In this document: positions 33,988 through 43,140 of the stretch, piece after piece
Numbering within the stretch: the stretch's first letter is position 1
How the letters are laid out: every line of letters starts with the position of its first letter
Program-made: the position numbers and the translations under genes
Notes under the pieces: model-generated
Database searches by the model: none
The model's input: only the letters and a program-made list of their open reading frames with translations
Told to the model about the DNA's origin: nothing
Assembly (NCBI GenBank): GCA_018697095.1
Contig: JABHSG010000003.1
Coordinates: 420,839-484,838, forward strand
DNA: 64,000 nt
Direction of reading: 5' to 3'
Source: an archaeon
GTDB taxonomy: Archaea > Nanobdellota > Nanobdellia > Woesearchaeales > GW2011-AR9

Positions 33988-34722
33988 TTACTTCTTCAAG
34001 CCTTTAGTCACATCGCGAAGTTCTTTAACATTCTCAGTAAAGACCGGAATCACATCTTTGAATACTTTTCCAACTGCTTTTAGTTCAACACCCACATCAG
34101 TCATACGTTTGTCATACTCTTCAACTTTGCCAAGTACGCCTTGGTGAAGCATCTTAAAATCTTCTTTGAGTTTTCCTACGTCGCTTTCTAATTTAATCAG
34201 TCTTGTTCCAGATTTGTTTTTCCACGCAATTATCTTTTGAACTTCTTTAATCAAATCGTCCCATTTCTCATCAATCATTTCTTCAGCGATTTCTTCAATT
34301 CTTTCGTACAAATCTTCAGAACCACTTTGTCCTTTAGAACGTCCAGCTCCACTCATGCCTGGGCCCATAGCCCCTGCTGGTGGCGTTGGTAACCTGAATC
34401 CTGAATCAGCTCCTCCTGCAGCAGGCGCGCCCATATTAGGCATTCCTCTTGCAGCACCTGGTGGTGCTCCCATTCCTAAATCAATGTCATTTGGTCCGCC
34501 CATCATGTCAGCTCCACTCATTGGCATTTCAGAACTAATTTTCCCAAGAGAATTAATTACTTGCGTCTCTTTTGCTCCTTGTGATTTTAATTCGCTAAGA
34601 ATTTGGTCATCAGTGAGTCCAGATGAACGCATACTACGAACTTGCGCATCTACATCTAACTTACCTGGGTGCCCACCTGCCCCTCCAGGACCACCTTGTT
34701 TTTGATTTGTAAAAAGTGCCAT
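33988..34722 (-). CDS. Coiled-coil protein of the pilus-like region, with UBA-like N-terminus
   Basis: 244 aa. Residues about 20-65 (VDAQVRSMRSSGLTDDQILSELKSQGAKETQVINSLGKI) form a small helical, UBA-like domain. A flexible Gly/Ala/Pro/Met-rich linker (about 70-135) follows, then a long helical coiled coil (DLYERIEEIAEEMIDEKWDDLI ... GTRLIKLESDVGKLKEDFKML). CGAGGTAAATTAAG precedes the ATG. The next gene upstream also encodes a coiled coil and the secretion ATPase is divergent, so both may be accessory to an archaellum/pilus motor, in the manner of ArlC/D/E. That is inference from context. Confidence 0.65.
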   Translation of the reverse strand: MALFTNQKQGGPGGAGGHPGKLDVDAQVRSMRSSGLTDDQILSELKSQGAKETQVINSLGKISSEMPMSGADMMGGPNDIDLGMGAPPGAARGMPNMGAPAAGGADSGFRLPTPPAGAMGPGMSGAGRSKGQSGSEDLYERIEEIAEEMIDEKWDDLIKEVQKIIAWKNKSGTRLIKLESDVGKLKEDFKMLHQGVLGKVEEYDKRMTDVGVELKAVGKVFKDVIPVFTENVKELRDVTKGLKK

Positions 34723-34772
34723 CTTAATTTACCTCGATAATATACAAACTATTCTAATTACGCTTTTATTTC

Positions 34773-34835
34773 TTTCCCTAAAAGGGCAAGAAATGATCAG
34801 AAATCATCTGTTCAAAGAGATACAATGTATCTCTT
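34773..34835 (-). promoter_or_regulatory. Hairpin-rich leader between two coiled-coil genes
   Basis: Successive stems in the 136-bp gap: AAGAGATAC-AAT-GTATCTCTT (34815-34835, 9 bp perfect), ATGAT-CAGAA-ATCAT (34793-34807) and CCCT-AAA-AGGG (34776-34786). They would lie in the mRNA leader of the 34722 gene or at the end of the preceding one. Confidence 0.45.
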
Positions 34836-34858
34836 GATCAAAAAATTGTTTTTGATTT

Positions 34859-35293
34859 CTATTTTATTTCTTTCGCCTTACTCTTAGTAACTTTACCACT
34901 GCTCTTTTGATCGGCTAGTTTTCTCTCAATTAATCTTTCCACATCTTTTTCGGTAACAAAATTCATCGGGTTCCAAAATTCCATGTATTTTTTCAAAACA
35001 TCAAGTTCCTCAGAGCCAGCTGTTTGTTTTAATTCCTTAATCATCAAATTCATATTTTCAAGCATTTTGCCTTGCTTGTGTGAAAAATCAACCATATCAG
35101 AATTCAGTGCAGACAAATCTTGTTTCATCTCTCCACTAGATCGAGTAATATTATTTTTAAGTAATTCAAATTCCCTACGTAAGCCATTCAACTTAGACTC
35201 AAGTGCCTTCACCCAAGTATAGAAACGTTGTGCATCGAATTCTTCTTTAGCAGCTGGTTTAACAACAGCTTTACTCCCCATCAGTCCCATCAA
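34859..35293 (-). CDS. Coiled-coil accessory protein
   Basis: 144 aa. The middle is a coiled coil (YTWVKALESKLNGLRREFELLKNNI...), then a short domain EFWNPMNFVTEKDVERLIERKLADQ and a lysine-rich tail. No membrane segment. It is divergent from the secretion ATPase (start to start 179 bp) and in series with another coiled-coil gene. Possibly an archaellum/pilus cytosolic accessory factor, which is not shown by sequence. Confidence 0.65.
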   Translation of the reverse strand: MMGLMGSKAVVKPAAKEEFDAQRFYTWVKALESKLNGLRREFELLKNNITRSSGEMKQDLSALNSDMVDFSHKQGKMLENMNLMIKELKQTAGSEELDVLKKYMEFWNPMNFVTEKDVERLIERKLADQKSSGKVTKSKAKEIK

Positions 35294-35471
35294 TGAGCAA
35301 TAATCAGTTTTAGCTATTTAAACCTAGCGGGCTTTACTCGCCCAGCACCCAAAACAATAAATATCGCAAACTTTAGTTTGCTAGATTAAAAACCACATAA
35401 GTTTTTAATACACTCTAACTCTTTTCTTTGTAAAATATGATACAAATATACTTGTATTACTGTGATTAACG

Positions 35472-37814
35472 ATGGCCAGCATAGATAAAAGAACATGTTT
35501 TGACTTTGACACTTTCCACGAAGGTGCAAATAAAATTTGTAAAGTATACTTGGAGAGCTGCCTTTTTCCCCCTTCTATTGAATACAGCGAAATTTGTATG
35601 GGCAAAGTAATTGACTTACTTCTCAAAGTTTCAGGCATCACAAATATTGTCTTAAGCCAACAGCGAGAATATGATTACGATGAATCCCAAGTAAAACTTC
35701 TATATGAATTAGCACTTCTATACAAACGTTTCAACAAAGACGAGCGTTACTTATACAACCATATTGTGGCGGACCCGCTACACGAACGTTACATCAGATC
35801 GGCCTACGCAGAATTCCAAGGTATTATCTCTAGAAGGTTAAAACAAGATCCGCTTGGAGCGTACATCGAACTAAAACGTTTAGAACGTAGAGAAAAAATA
35901 AAACATAATAACATTATCGAACCACAACAAAAAAATTCTCAACAAAAATTCATCCAAATCATGGCAGACGCTGTGATGAAAATCCAACAACTAACTATCA
36001 TAAAACGCTTAAATCCACATCTAAATGAGTACAAAGCTGGTGAACGTACACTTTACTCTTATGTCCTTCACCCAAGCACCAGGCCAGATTTTATGTATAC
36101 TAAATTAATCTCAGAATTTCCTCAAGGTGCAAACTTGCTTGAAAGTTATGAATTCACACCGCAAACTGGCGGCCAAGATGATAACAGTGAAGAAAAAGTT
36201 CAGATAAACATTTTTGGATTCGATGATAGCATAAAATATCTCTATCATATAACTCCACCAGAAAATAATCTTAAACAAGATGAGTATGAACTTCTAGACG
36301 CAGCTAAACGTGTTCTTAGTGAACACAAACCAACTAGAAAAGAGTTTGTGGACCCACAGCGTATGCGTGAAGTTTTCTTTAACATCGGTAAAGATTTGAT
36401 AACAGACTTAGCGCAGCACAGAGGAATAAAAATCAAAGAATCTAAAGCAGAAATGCTAACACGTGCTTTACTACGATACACTGTAGGTTTTGGGATAATG
36501 GAATTAATGCTCAGCGATCCACGAATTCAAGATGTGAATGTAAATTCCCCTAATGGCGAAGTTCCAATTTTTGTAGTACACCAAGACTATGGTGATTGTG
36601 ACGCGAACGTTTACCCCACTGTGAGTGAAGTAGATTCCTGGGCGACAAAACTACGTTTAATCAGCGGACGTCCTTTAGACGAAGCAAATCCTATCTTAGA
36701 CACTGAACTAAAAGTTGAAGGATTCAGTAGTAGGGTTTCAGCGGTAACAGCGCCACTAGATCCTTTTGGCATGGGTTTTTCATTCAGGCGTCACCGTGAT
36801 CATCCATGGACTTTCCCATTATATCTGCAACCAAAATTCAAGATGATGAATTATACAGCTGCTGGACTTTTGTCTTTCATAATTGATGGTAATGCTACAC
36901 TTCTAATTGCAGGGACCCGTTCCTCAGGTAAATCCAGTTTTCTAGGTAGTGTATTAATTGAAATCATGCGACGTTACAGAATAATCACTATCGAGGACAC
37001 TTTGGAACTTCCAACAGAATCCATGAGAAAACTAGGTTACAATGTTGAATCTCTTAAAGTAGGAAGCGCACTAAGTACTCAAAAAGGTTCAGAGGTTGAT
37101 GCAAGTACTGGTATCAGGTCTACTTTACGTCTTGGAGACTCCGCACTAATTGTGGGGGAAGTAAGAAGTACTGAAGCAATTAGTCTTTACGAAGCAATGC
37201 GTGTAGGAGCAGCCGCGAACGTTGTAGCAGGAACAATTCACGCAGCGTCCCCTTATGGAGTATATGATAGGGTAGTGAACGATATTGGTGTTCCAAAAAC
37301 TTCCTTTAAGGCAACTGACATTATTGTCATAACTAATCCAATCAGATCAGCATCAGGAATGAAAAAACTAAAACGTGTTCTAAGAATTACTGAAATCCGA
37401 AAAAAATGGGAAGACGACCCTCTTAAAGAAGGTGCGTTTGTAGATTTGATGGTTTACAATCCTCAAACAGATGAATTAGAAATCACTGATGATCTAATTA
37501 ATGGTAACAGTGAAATTCTAAAACGTATAGCAGGTTCAATTAAAGAATTCGCTGGAAATTGGGACGCTGTTTGGAATAACATCCAATTACGTGGATTTTG
37601 TAAAAAAGCAATTGTTGACACCTCTTTAGAATTTGATGATCCAGATATGCTTGAAGCTGAGTTTGTAATCAAAGCAAATGATAGGTTTCACATCCTCTCT
37701 GGAAAAATCCAAGAAAAGCTGGGTTTCCAAGACACAGATCGGATCTTGCACGAATACAATGCTTGGCTGCAGCAAGAAGCTAGAAAACGTAAGGCACTAA
37801 AAAATCAAGTATGA
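35472..37814 (+). CDS. Type II/IV secretion (ArlI/TadA/PilT-like) ATPase
   Basis: 780 aa, longer than the usual 500-560 because of a large N-terminal extension (about 1-300). The C-terminal motor has Walker A LLIAGTRSSGKSSFLGSV, an Asp box ITIEDTLELP, Walker B STLRLGDSALIVGEVRSTEA, and a His box GTIHAASPYGVYDRV. These ATPases drive pilin or archaellin assembly, or DNA/protein export, at the cytoplasmic face. The TATA-like AATATAC about 26 nt upstream of the ATG suggests a leaderless transcript. The platform protein is encoded 2 kb downstream at 39909. Confidence 0.9.
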   Translation: MASIDKRTCFDFDTFHEGANKICKVYLESCLFPPSIEYSEICMGKVIDLLLKVSGITNIVLSQQREYDYDESQVKLLYELALLYKRFNKDERYLYNHIVADPLHERYIRSAYAEFQGIISRRLKQDPLGAYIELKRLERREKIKHNNIIEPQQKNSQQKFIQIMADAVMKIQQLTIIKRLNPHLNEYKAGERTLYSYVLHPSTRPDFMYTKLISEFPQGANLLESYEFTPQTGGQDDNSEEKVQINIFGFDDSIKYLYHITPPENNLKQDEYELLDAAKRVLSEHKPTRKEFVDPQRMREVFFNIGKDLITDLAQHRGIKIKESKAEMLTRALLRYTVGFGIMELMLSDPRIQDVNVNSPNGEVPIFVVHQDYGDCDANVYPTVSEVDSWATKLRLISGRPLDEANPILDTELKVEGFSSRVSAVTAPLDPFGMGFSFRRHRDHPWTFPLYLQPKFKMMNYTAAGLLSFIIDGNATLLIAGTRSSGKSSFLGSVLIEIMRRYRIITIEDTLELPTESMRKLGYNVESLKVGSALSTQKGSEVDASTGIRSTLRLGDSALIVGEVRSTEAISLYEAMRVGAAANVVAGTIHAASPYGVYDRVVNDIGVPKTSFKATDIIVITNPIRSASGMKKLKRVLRITEIRKKWEDDPLKEGAFVDLMVYNPQTDELEITDDLINGNSEILKRIAGSIKEFAGNWDAVWNNIQLRGFCKKAIVDTSLEFDDPDMLEAEFVIKANDRFHILSGKIQEKLGFQDTDRILHEYNAWLQQEARKRKALKNQV

Positions 37815-37834
37815 ACAAACATAAAATCAATGTA

Positions 37835-38605
37835 TTATTTTTCTGCATGTTCCCATAAATCTTCAAAGAAGCTACTAAAACTTTCTGCAATGCTAGGAGT
37901 TGTTGAATGAATGCAATGTAGCGTACCATCATAAGAAAAAATAAAACTGTGTTTTCCAACAATCAAAATAGCTGAAGGACTAATAGTATGGTTATCACGA
38001 ACCTTTGTACGAGATAATTTGACAAAAAATTTCCAATAATCACTTTTTTTATTTTCATTTAAGTCACCACTAAATAATACGCGGGCAGAAACTTTCATAT
38101 CCACACGTGCCCTATGCCAATGTTGCCAAAAAATATTAAAACGACTATTTTTCGATGGCCGTACACCCATAACAAGTACCTCTTGTCCAGATTTTTTTGC
38201 ATAGTCCAGTACATCATACACTATTGGTTTGACTCCTTTGAGTCCTTTGAGAAGTGAAACACTATCTTCTTCTTGTGTTTCTATATACAGTTGCGTGAAT
38301 TCTGGCAATAATTCCTTAACTTTGATTTCTTGTCTCAAAACAATTTCTTTTTTATCTTCCATATAAGAGAGTAAACTTTTTGGGTCAGTTGTGCAAAACT
38401 GTTTTACATTATTCTCAATTACAAATTGCACAAGTCCCTTAGCTATCAGTTTCTCGAGTGTTTCATAGATCTTCCCAGAACTAATTTTAGCTTTCTTAAT
38501 TATCTGTCCTGTTTGAGATTTTCCAATACGTAGTAATGTCAAATATACCTTAGATTCATTGGTCGTCAAACCTAATTCTTCTAGCAATTTCTCCTTCATA
38601 ATCAT
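37835..38605 (-). CDS. TrmB-family transcriptional regulator
   Basis: 256 aa. The N-terminal winged helix is ELGLTTNESKVYLTLLRIGKSQTGQIIKKAKISSGKIYETLEKLIAKGLV, the TrmB signature. After a coiled linker, the C-terminal domain (VYDVLDYAKKSGQEVLVMGVRP...) is the PLD-like effector part that binds sugars in well-studied members. It is convergent with the secretion ATPase and divergent from a three-gene unit of unknown proteins, and may control either. A stem-loop (38639-38660, CTCCC...GGGAG) lies in the divergent gap. Confidence 0.8.
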   Translation of the reverse strand: MIMKEKLLEELGLTTNESKVYLTLLRIGKSQTGQIIKKAKISSGKIYETLEKLIAKGLVQFVIENNVKQFCTTDPKSLLSYMEDKKEIVLRQEIKVKELLPEFTQLYIETQEEDSVSLLKGLKGVKPIVYDVLDYAKKSGQEVLVMGVRPSKNSRFNIFWQHWHRARVDMKVSARVLFSGDLNENKKSDYWKFFVKLSRTKVRDNHTISPSAILIVGKHSFIFSYDGTLHCIHSTTPSIAESFSSFFEDLWEHAEK

Positions 38606-38723
38606 ATCATCAAGCTCAAACTATATAATTGTTTTGAAATTGCTCCCCACTAGAAGGGAGGCAATATTAACATTAGGTTTGCAATATATTATCTTTATCA
38701 AATAAACAAAATAAGGTGATAAT

Positions 38724-39131
38724 ATGTACGCAGCATTAAGAACACAAGAACCATCAATTGGTTTGCCTCAAATATTACAAACAAGTCAACTATACACAGC
38801 AGTAGGAATAGTTTATGATCCAAATACAAAAGAAGTATTGTCAGAAAATTTAGACGGAATTGTCCTTCCCAGTGTGACTTTTGAAAACAGAGTTCCTAAA
38901 GAAAGTGATGTCTCTCAACTTCTTGGTGAAAAAGGAATATATCTTTCTGCCGAAAGATTTCAAAAACAAAGAGTAAGTGATATGCCTAATACTAAATATT
39001 TTCTTGCAGCAGTAACACCAATGGAAAAAAGATTATATGGCGGAAATTGGGTTGCTGTAGATTTAGAAGAATTATTACCAAGAATAAAGCAAAATCACAA
39101 TGACCAATTTAGAGGTAGGATAAAATGTTAA
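38724..39131 (+). CDS. Hypothetical protein, possible degenerate Nudix-like fold
   Basis: 135 aa. Strong ribosome site AAGGTGATAATATG. The order of segments LDGIVLPSVTFEN, KESDVSQLLGEKGIYL, TKYFLAAVTPME and NWVAVDLEELLPRIKQNH recalls Nudix proteins, but the Nudix box (REVxEExG) is not intact. If related it would not be a hydrolase. First gene of a tight three-gene unit. Confidence 0.5.
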   Translation: MYAALRTQEPSIGLPQILQTSQLYTAVGIVYDPNTKEVLSENLDGIVLPSVTFENRVPKESDVSQLLGEKGIYLSAERFQKQRVSDMPNTKYFLAAVTPMEKRLYGGNWVAVDLEELLPRIKQNHNDQFRGRIKC

Positions 39132-39367
39132 ATCAGTTTGTTGAATTATACCAAAGACCTCCTATTGAACTTATTCCAGCTGGTAACAAAGAAATGCCAG
39201 GGGTAATACATCATGCAGAAAACCTTGGAAATAGGTTTGAATCATTACCTTACCAAATCAGAGAAAAAGCTTCAGGATATGTTCTTGAACAATTAGGCGA
39301 ACTTATAGGAAAAACATACGACAGTTCATTACAAGGAGTAGAATATGCAAATCAATTTCATGATTAA
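39125..39367 (+). CDS. Hypothetical small protein
   Basis: 80 aa, not recognised. It overlaps the preceding gene by 7 nt with AGGTAGGATAAAATG as ribosome site, so it is translated from the same mRNA. Predicted helical C-terminus (YQIREKASGYVLEQLGELIGK). Confidence 0.6.
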   Translation: MLNQFVELYQRPPIELIPAGNKEMPGVIHHAENLGNRFESLPYQIREKASGYVLEQLGELIGKTYDSSLQGVEYANQFHD

Positions 39368-39832
39368 ATGCGTGCATTTGTTTTTTTAAGAAATGCTAAT
39401 CGTTTAGAAAATAGAACTGCAATTGCTGGTAGTTTGTATGAAGTTCTACAAAATCCAAATTTAGAGTCAGCTGACACATTAAGTATTAATCCATTTGGTT
39501 CAAAAAAGCTAGAAAGAGATACAGGTTCTCAAACTCAATCTACTTTTGATATCTATGCAATGGGCCTTAATGCACTGGCATATCAACAACCAATTGGTAC
39601 AAATAGAGGAAAACAAATGGAATACGTCAATCTTTGGGAACAACTAATTCAAACAGCAACTGGTAAAAGGTTAGATGCAGCAGTTCGCGGATCTATTAAC
39701 ACAAAACCAGTAATCAGAAGAAAACAAGAAATGGAACGCCTAGGAGAATTAGTTAGTAGTATTGATACTGGAAATGAAAATGGCAAATCAAGAGCAGATA
39801 CCATTAAACACGCATTGGACACATACAATTAG
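39368..39832 (+). CDS. Hypothetical protein
   Basis: 154 aa, not recognised. Its ATG abuts the previous stop (TAAATG), so it is the third gene of the unit at 38724. Mixed alpha/beta with a charged helical C-terminus (RRKQEMERLGELVSSIDTG). No membrane segment or catalytic motif. Confidence 0.6.
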   Translation: MRAFVFLRNANRLENRTAIAGSLYEVLQNPNLESADTLSINPFGSKKLERDTGSQTQSTFDIYAMGLNALAYQQPIGTNRGKQMEYVNLWEQLIQTATGKRLDAAVRGSINTKPVIRRKQEMERLGELVSSIDTGNENGKSRADTIKHALDTYN

Positions 39833-39908
39833 TTAAGAAAACTATTGCGATAATGGAAGGTTTAAAAACCTCTTTTCTCTTCTTTCCTTATTATATTAGG
39901 TAAACATA

Positions 39909-42098
39909 GTGGTGGATGATGATTATAGTGATCTTCTTGTAAAATACAAAGAAAAGATCAAAAAAGAGTTTGGAGAAGTAGGTATCAGCAGTGATGGCGC
40001 TGGAGCTAAAAAAATAGATTCTAGTGATTACCTTCAGTTCAAAAAAGAATTATATCCAACTCACTTCTCTTTATACGAAAAAGCATGTAATAAAGCAGAA
40101 GCTTTATTCAAATTAAAAGTAGAAAAAAAGCAAGCGCAAACCCTCCAAAAACAAATTGATACTTGTCATCTAAATGTAACTCCATCTGGAGTTATCGCTT
40201 TGAGTTTTCTAGCGCCGCTTGTTTTCATCTTCGTTGGCTCCTTAATTTCCTTTGCAGTATTTCAGATGATGGGTCTTGTTCTTTTTACAATCATAGCAGG
40301 GCTTGCTATGATTTTCGCTTTGCAAAAACTTCCTCAAATGATGGCTGACTCTTGGAGAATTGGAGCCAGTAGCCAGATGGTTCAATCTATTTTCTATTTA
40401 GTAACTTACATGCGTCACACAAGTAACCTTGAACGTGCGATCGCTTTTGCAGCCGAGCACCTTGAACCACCACTAAGTTTAGACTTTCGTAAAATGCTTT
40501 GGGATTTAGAAAACGGTAGATATTCTACTATCAAAGAAAGCGCTGATGGTTTTTTAATAATTTGGAAGGATTGGAACAAAGACTTTGTTGAAAGTTTTCA
40601 TATGGTGGAATCTTCACTAATGGAGCCTAGCGATGATCGAAGGCTATCACTACTGGACAAATCACTTGACATTATTCTTGACGGAACTTATGAAGGGATG
40701 TTAAGATACGCTCACAACCTTAAGTCTCCAATGACCATGCTTAACATGATGGGTATTATCCTGCCAATTCTAGGTCTTGTAATTTTACCACTTGTAGTTT
40801 CCTTTATGGCATCAGCTGAAACTAGTGCCATGACAATGGCAATTTATATCTCACTTTTATACAATATCACACTCCCTGTAGGAGTTTATTATTTGGGTAG
40901 AGTCATCCTCTCCAAACGTCCATCAGGTTATGGTAGTAGTGATCCAGTTAAAGCGCACAAGGGATTAAAAAAATTACAAAACGTAATCATACCTTTGGGC
41001 AAAAATACTAAAATTGCAATTAATCCACTTTACTTTACAATCACTTTACTTGCACTAACTCTTTTTATCGGGCTTAGTCCACTTCTAATTCATTCAGTTA
41101 GTCCTAGTTTTGAAATTCAAAACGAAGAAGGGACTTTGCAAATGATGAGTTATGTTTGTCCACCTGAATTCCCTGGTTGTGACGAAGCTGACAAAAAAGG
41201 ACCATATGGTCTTGGGGCAGCACTTTTATCAGTAGTTCTAGTTGCTGGACTTGGAGTCTCGTGGGGACTTTTCTATTCGCTTCGATCGATGAATATAATT
41301 AAGATACGTCAAAAAACAAAAGCGCTTGAAGACGAATTTTCTTCAGCAATGTTTCAACTTGGAAACAGGCTCGGTGATGGTCTACCTGCCGAGATTGCTT
41401 TTTCAAGAGTAGCAGAGACTATGCGTGGTTCAACTTCTAGCGAGTTTTTTGAAATGGCAGAAAAAAATATTACTAAACTTGGAATGGGAATTGAAGAAGC
41501 ACTTTTTGATCCAAGAGTTGGAGCAGTTGTACATTTCCCAAGTAAAGTAATTGAGTCATCAATGAAAGTAATGGTTGAGTCAATTAAACGTGGACCAATA
41601 ATTGCCGCGCAAGCACTACTTTCCATGTCCAGATACATCAAAGAAATTCATAGAGTTGAAGAACGGCTAAAAGACTTAATGGCTGAAGTTATTGGTTCTA
41701 TGAAAGCGCAAGTGGCTTTTCTAACTCCGGCAATTGCTGGTATTGTTGTTGGAATTACAAGTATGATATCCACAGTTTTAACAAAACTTTCCAGCCAACT
41801 TTCTCAGTTTTCAGGTGATGGTGCATCTGGGGGCTTTGGTAATATGCTAACTATTTTTGGAATTGGAATTCCAACCTATCATTTTCAGATAATCGTTGGG
41901 ATTTATGTGGTTCAATTAGCATACATTCTAACAGTTCTAGCTAATGGTATTGAGAACGGTTCAGACAAACTAGGAGAACGCTTCGCTCTTGGAAAAGCCC
42001 TTACTCGGTCCACTCTACTATACTGCGCAATCGCTGGGATAGTAATAATCTTGTTCAACCTTTTCGCAGGAGTTGTACTCACTAACAGTCTTGGTTAG
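39909..42098 (+). CDS. Pilus/archaellum platform membrane protein (ArlJ/TadC-like, T2SF)
   Basis: 729 aa from GTG, preceded by AGGTAAACATA. Two T2SF-type halves, each a cytoplasmic helical domain (QMVQSIFYLVTYMRHTSNLERAIAFAAEHL; SSAMFQLGNRLGDGLPAEIAFSRVA) followed by transmembrane segments (MLNMMGIILPILGLVILPLVVSFM; AFLTPAIAGIVVGITSMI). There are about nine to ten membrane helices in all. It is the membrane partner of the ATPase at 35472 and would anchor assembly of a type IV pilus-like filament. No prepilin peptidase or pilin is seen nearby. Confidence 0.88.
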   Translation: MVDDDYSDLLVKYKEKIKKEFGEVGISSDGAGAKKIDSSDYLQFKKELYPTHFSLYEKACNKAEALFKLKVEKKQAQTLQKQIDTCHLNVTPSGVIALSFLAPLVFIFVGSLISFAVFQMMGLVLFTIIAGLAMIFALQKLPQMMADSWRIGASSQMVQSIFYLVTYMRHTSNLERAIAFAAEHLEPPLSLDFRKMLWDLENGRYSTIKESADGFLIIWKDWNKDFVESFHMVESSLMEPSDDRRLSLLDKSLDIILDGTYEGMLRYAHNLKSPMTMLNMMGIILPILGLVILPLVVSFMASAETSAMTMAIYISLLYNITLPVGVYYLGRVILSKRPSGYGSSDPVKAHKGLKKLQNVIIPLGKNTKIAINPLYFTITLLALTLFIGLSPLLIHSVSPSFEIQNEEGTLQMMSYVCPPEFPGCDEADKKGPYGLGAALLSVVLVAGLGVSWGLFYSLRSMNIIKIRQKTKALEDEFSSAMFQLGNRLGDGLPAEIAFSRVAETMRGSTSSEFFEMAEKNITKLGMGIEEALFDPRVGAVVHFPSKVIESSMKVMVESIKRGPIIAAQALLSMSRYIKEIHRVEERLKDLMAEVIGSMKAQVAFLTPAIAGIVVGITSMISTVLTKLSSQLSQFSGDGASGGFGNMLTIFGIGIPTYHFQIIVGIYVVQLAYILTVLANGIENGSDKLGERFALGKALTRSTLLYCAIAGIVIILFNLFAGVVLTNSLG

Positions 42099-42447
42099 AA
42101 CGAACAACAAAAAAAAGCTAAAACAAATCACAAATCACATTTCTAAAAAAATACAAACTCTTAATCAAACAACTTCCAACAATCTTCTACCACAGATGTC
42201 GCAGCACTTCTTTAGATACTTGGAGTGCAACTCTAATTCTGTTATGGTAGAAATACACATTTGCAAAAGTTCGCAAGATCTTCCTGAATATCTGATCGCA
42301 AGGCAAATGCAACGCAGGCCTAAATTAAAAGTAGTTCAAAAAAGCACCTCCTATGGGCAAGATTGGCTAGTTCTTGCCCTTATGTTTCAATTAATCATTA
42401 TCAGTATCGCAGCATCCTTTGTTGGCTACTTCATTCTATTTAGATAA
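42073..42447 (+). CDS. Small protein with C-terminal membrane anchor
   Basis: About 118-124 aa. It overlaps the end of the platform gene; the start is TTG at 42073 or 42091. The N-terminal part is basic and soluble (NNKKKLKQITNHISKKIQTLNQ), and the last 25 residues are one helix (WLVLALMFQLIIISIAASFVGYFILF). Translational coupling to the ArlJ/TadC-like gene suggests it belongs to the same machine. Confidence 0.6.
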   Translation: MYSLTVLVRTNNKKKLKQITNHISKKIQTLNQTTSNNLLPQMSQHFFRYLECNSNSVMVEIHICKSSQDLPEYLIARQMQRRPKLKVVQKSTSYGQDWLVLALMFQLIIISIAASFVGYFILFR

Positions 42448-42483
42448 ATCTTTTACTCAGAATGGCATTAGTTAAGTAGTAAG

Positions 42484-42493
42484 CTTTATAAAC
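42484..42493 (+). promoter_or_regulatory. TATA box of tRNA-Phe
   Basis: CTTTATAAAC begins 42 nt before the tRNA 5' end, within the usual distance for an archaeal tRNA promoter. Confidence 0.6.
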
Positions 42494-42525
42494 AGTTTTC
42501 TTGTCTACCAAATATTGAGTGGATT

Positions 42526-42599
42526 GGGGCTGTAGCTTAATCTGGGGGAGCACCAGACTGAAGATCTGGGGGTTGTGGGTTCAAATCCCACCGGCCCCA
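42526..42599 (+). tRNA. tRNA-Phe(GAA)
   Basis: Acceptor GGGGCTG/CGGCCCC, D-stem GCTT/GAGC, anticodon stem CCAGA/TCTGG with loop CTGAAGA (anticodon GAA), and T-arm GTGGG-TTCAAAT-CCCAC. 74 nt, no intron, discriminator A. CCA is not encoded (A73 is followed by CTC), unlike tRNA-Ile at 3682, so the CCA-adding enzyme at 56244 is needed. Confidence 0.96.
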
Positions 42600-42683
42600 C
42601 TCATATAATTTCTAATTAACTATTTTTTACTAGGAAGTAGTTTATTGACAAACATTTATAAATCAAGGTTTTTTTAACAGATT

Positions 42684-43070
42684 ATGTCTATAGGATCAGA
42701 ATATTTAGCAAACAGTGCAGCAAGAAGAGCTGATTCAAGATCTCCTTTAGGGTTAAGTGTTTCTGCTGTGTTACTCGCGATAGGTACTGGCGTATTTTTT
42801 GGATATGAAAAAATAACAAGTCCAGATTTTACACCTGCATATTCTGGTTCAGCTGAAATTAGAATTTCTGCATTAAGAGAAGAAGCTAGGGGTTTAGCAG
42901 GGGACCAGGAAGTGATAAATGGCGAACTAAGTGATCTTGTAACTAAAAGGGAAAGAATTGCACAAAAATATGGGTGTCGCTCTAATGCTGAGTCATGGAC
43001 ATCTTTTACATCTAGTGGTTTAACCGAAGTTAGTGTTACAGTAAACTACAATGCAGGTTGCAGACAATAA
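42684..43070 (+). CDS. Hypothetical protein with one N-terminal transmembrane helix
   Basis: 128 aa. Residues about 22-42 (LGLSVSAVLLAIGTGVFFGYE) are a membrane helix. The remainder is probably extracytoplasmic, with a short coiled coil (EIRISALREEARGLAGDQEVINGELSDLVTKRERIA) and two Cys (YGCRSNAE, NAGCRQ) that may form a disulfide. Family not recognised. It is not a typical class III prepilin. Confidence 0.55.
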   Translation: MSIGSEYLANSAARRADSRSPLGLSVSAVLLAIGTGVFFGYEKITSPDFTPAYSGSAEIRISALREEARGLAGDQEVINGELSDLVTKRERIAQKYGCRSNAESWTSFTSSGLTEVSVTVNYNAGCRQ

Positions 43071-43140
43071 TTTGACCGTTTTTTAATAATTAATCCAATT
43101 CTATTATCAAAAATTAAAAAAATAAAATAAAAAAACAAAC

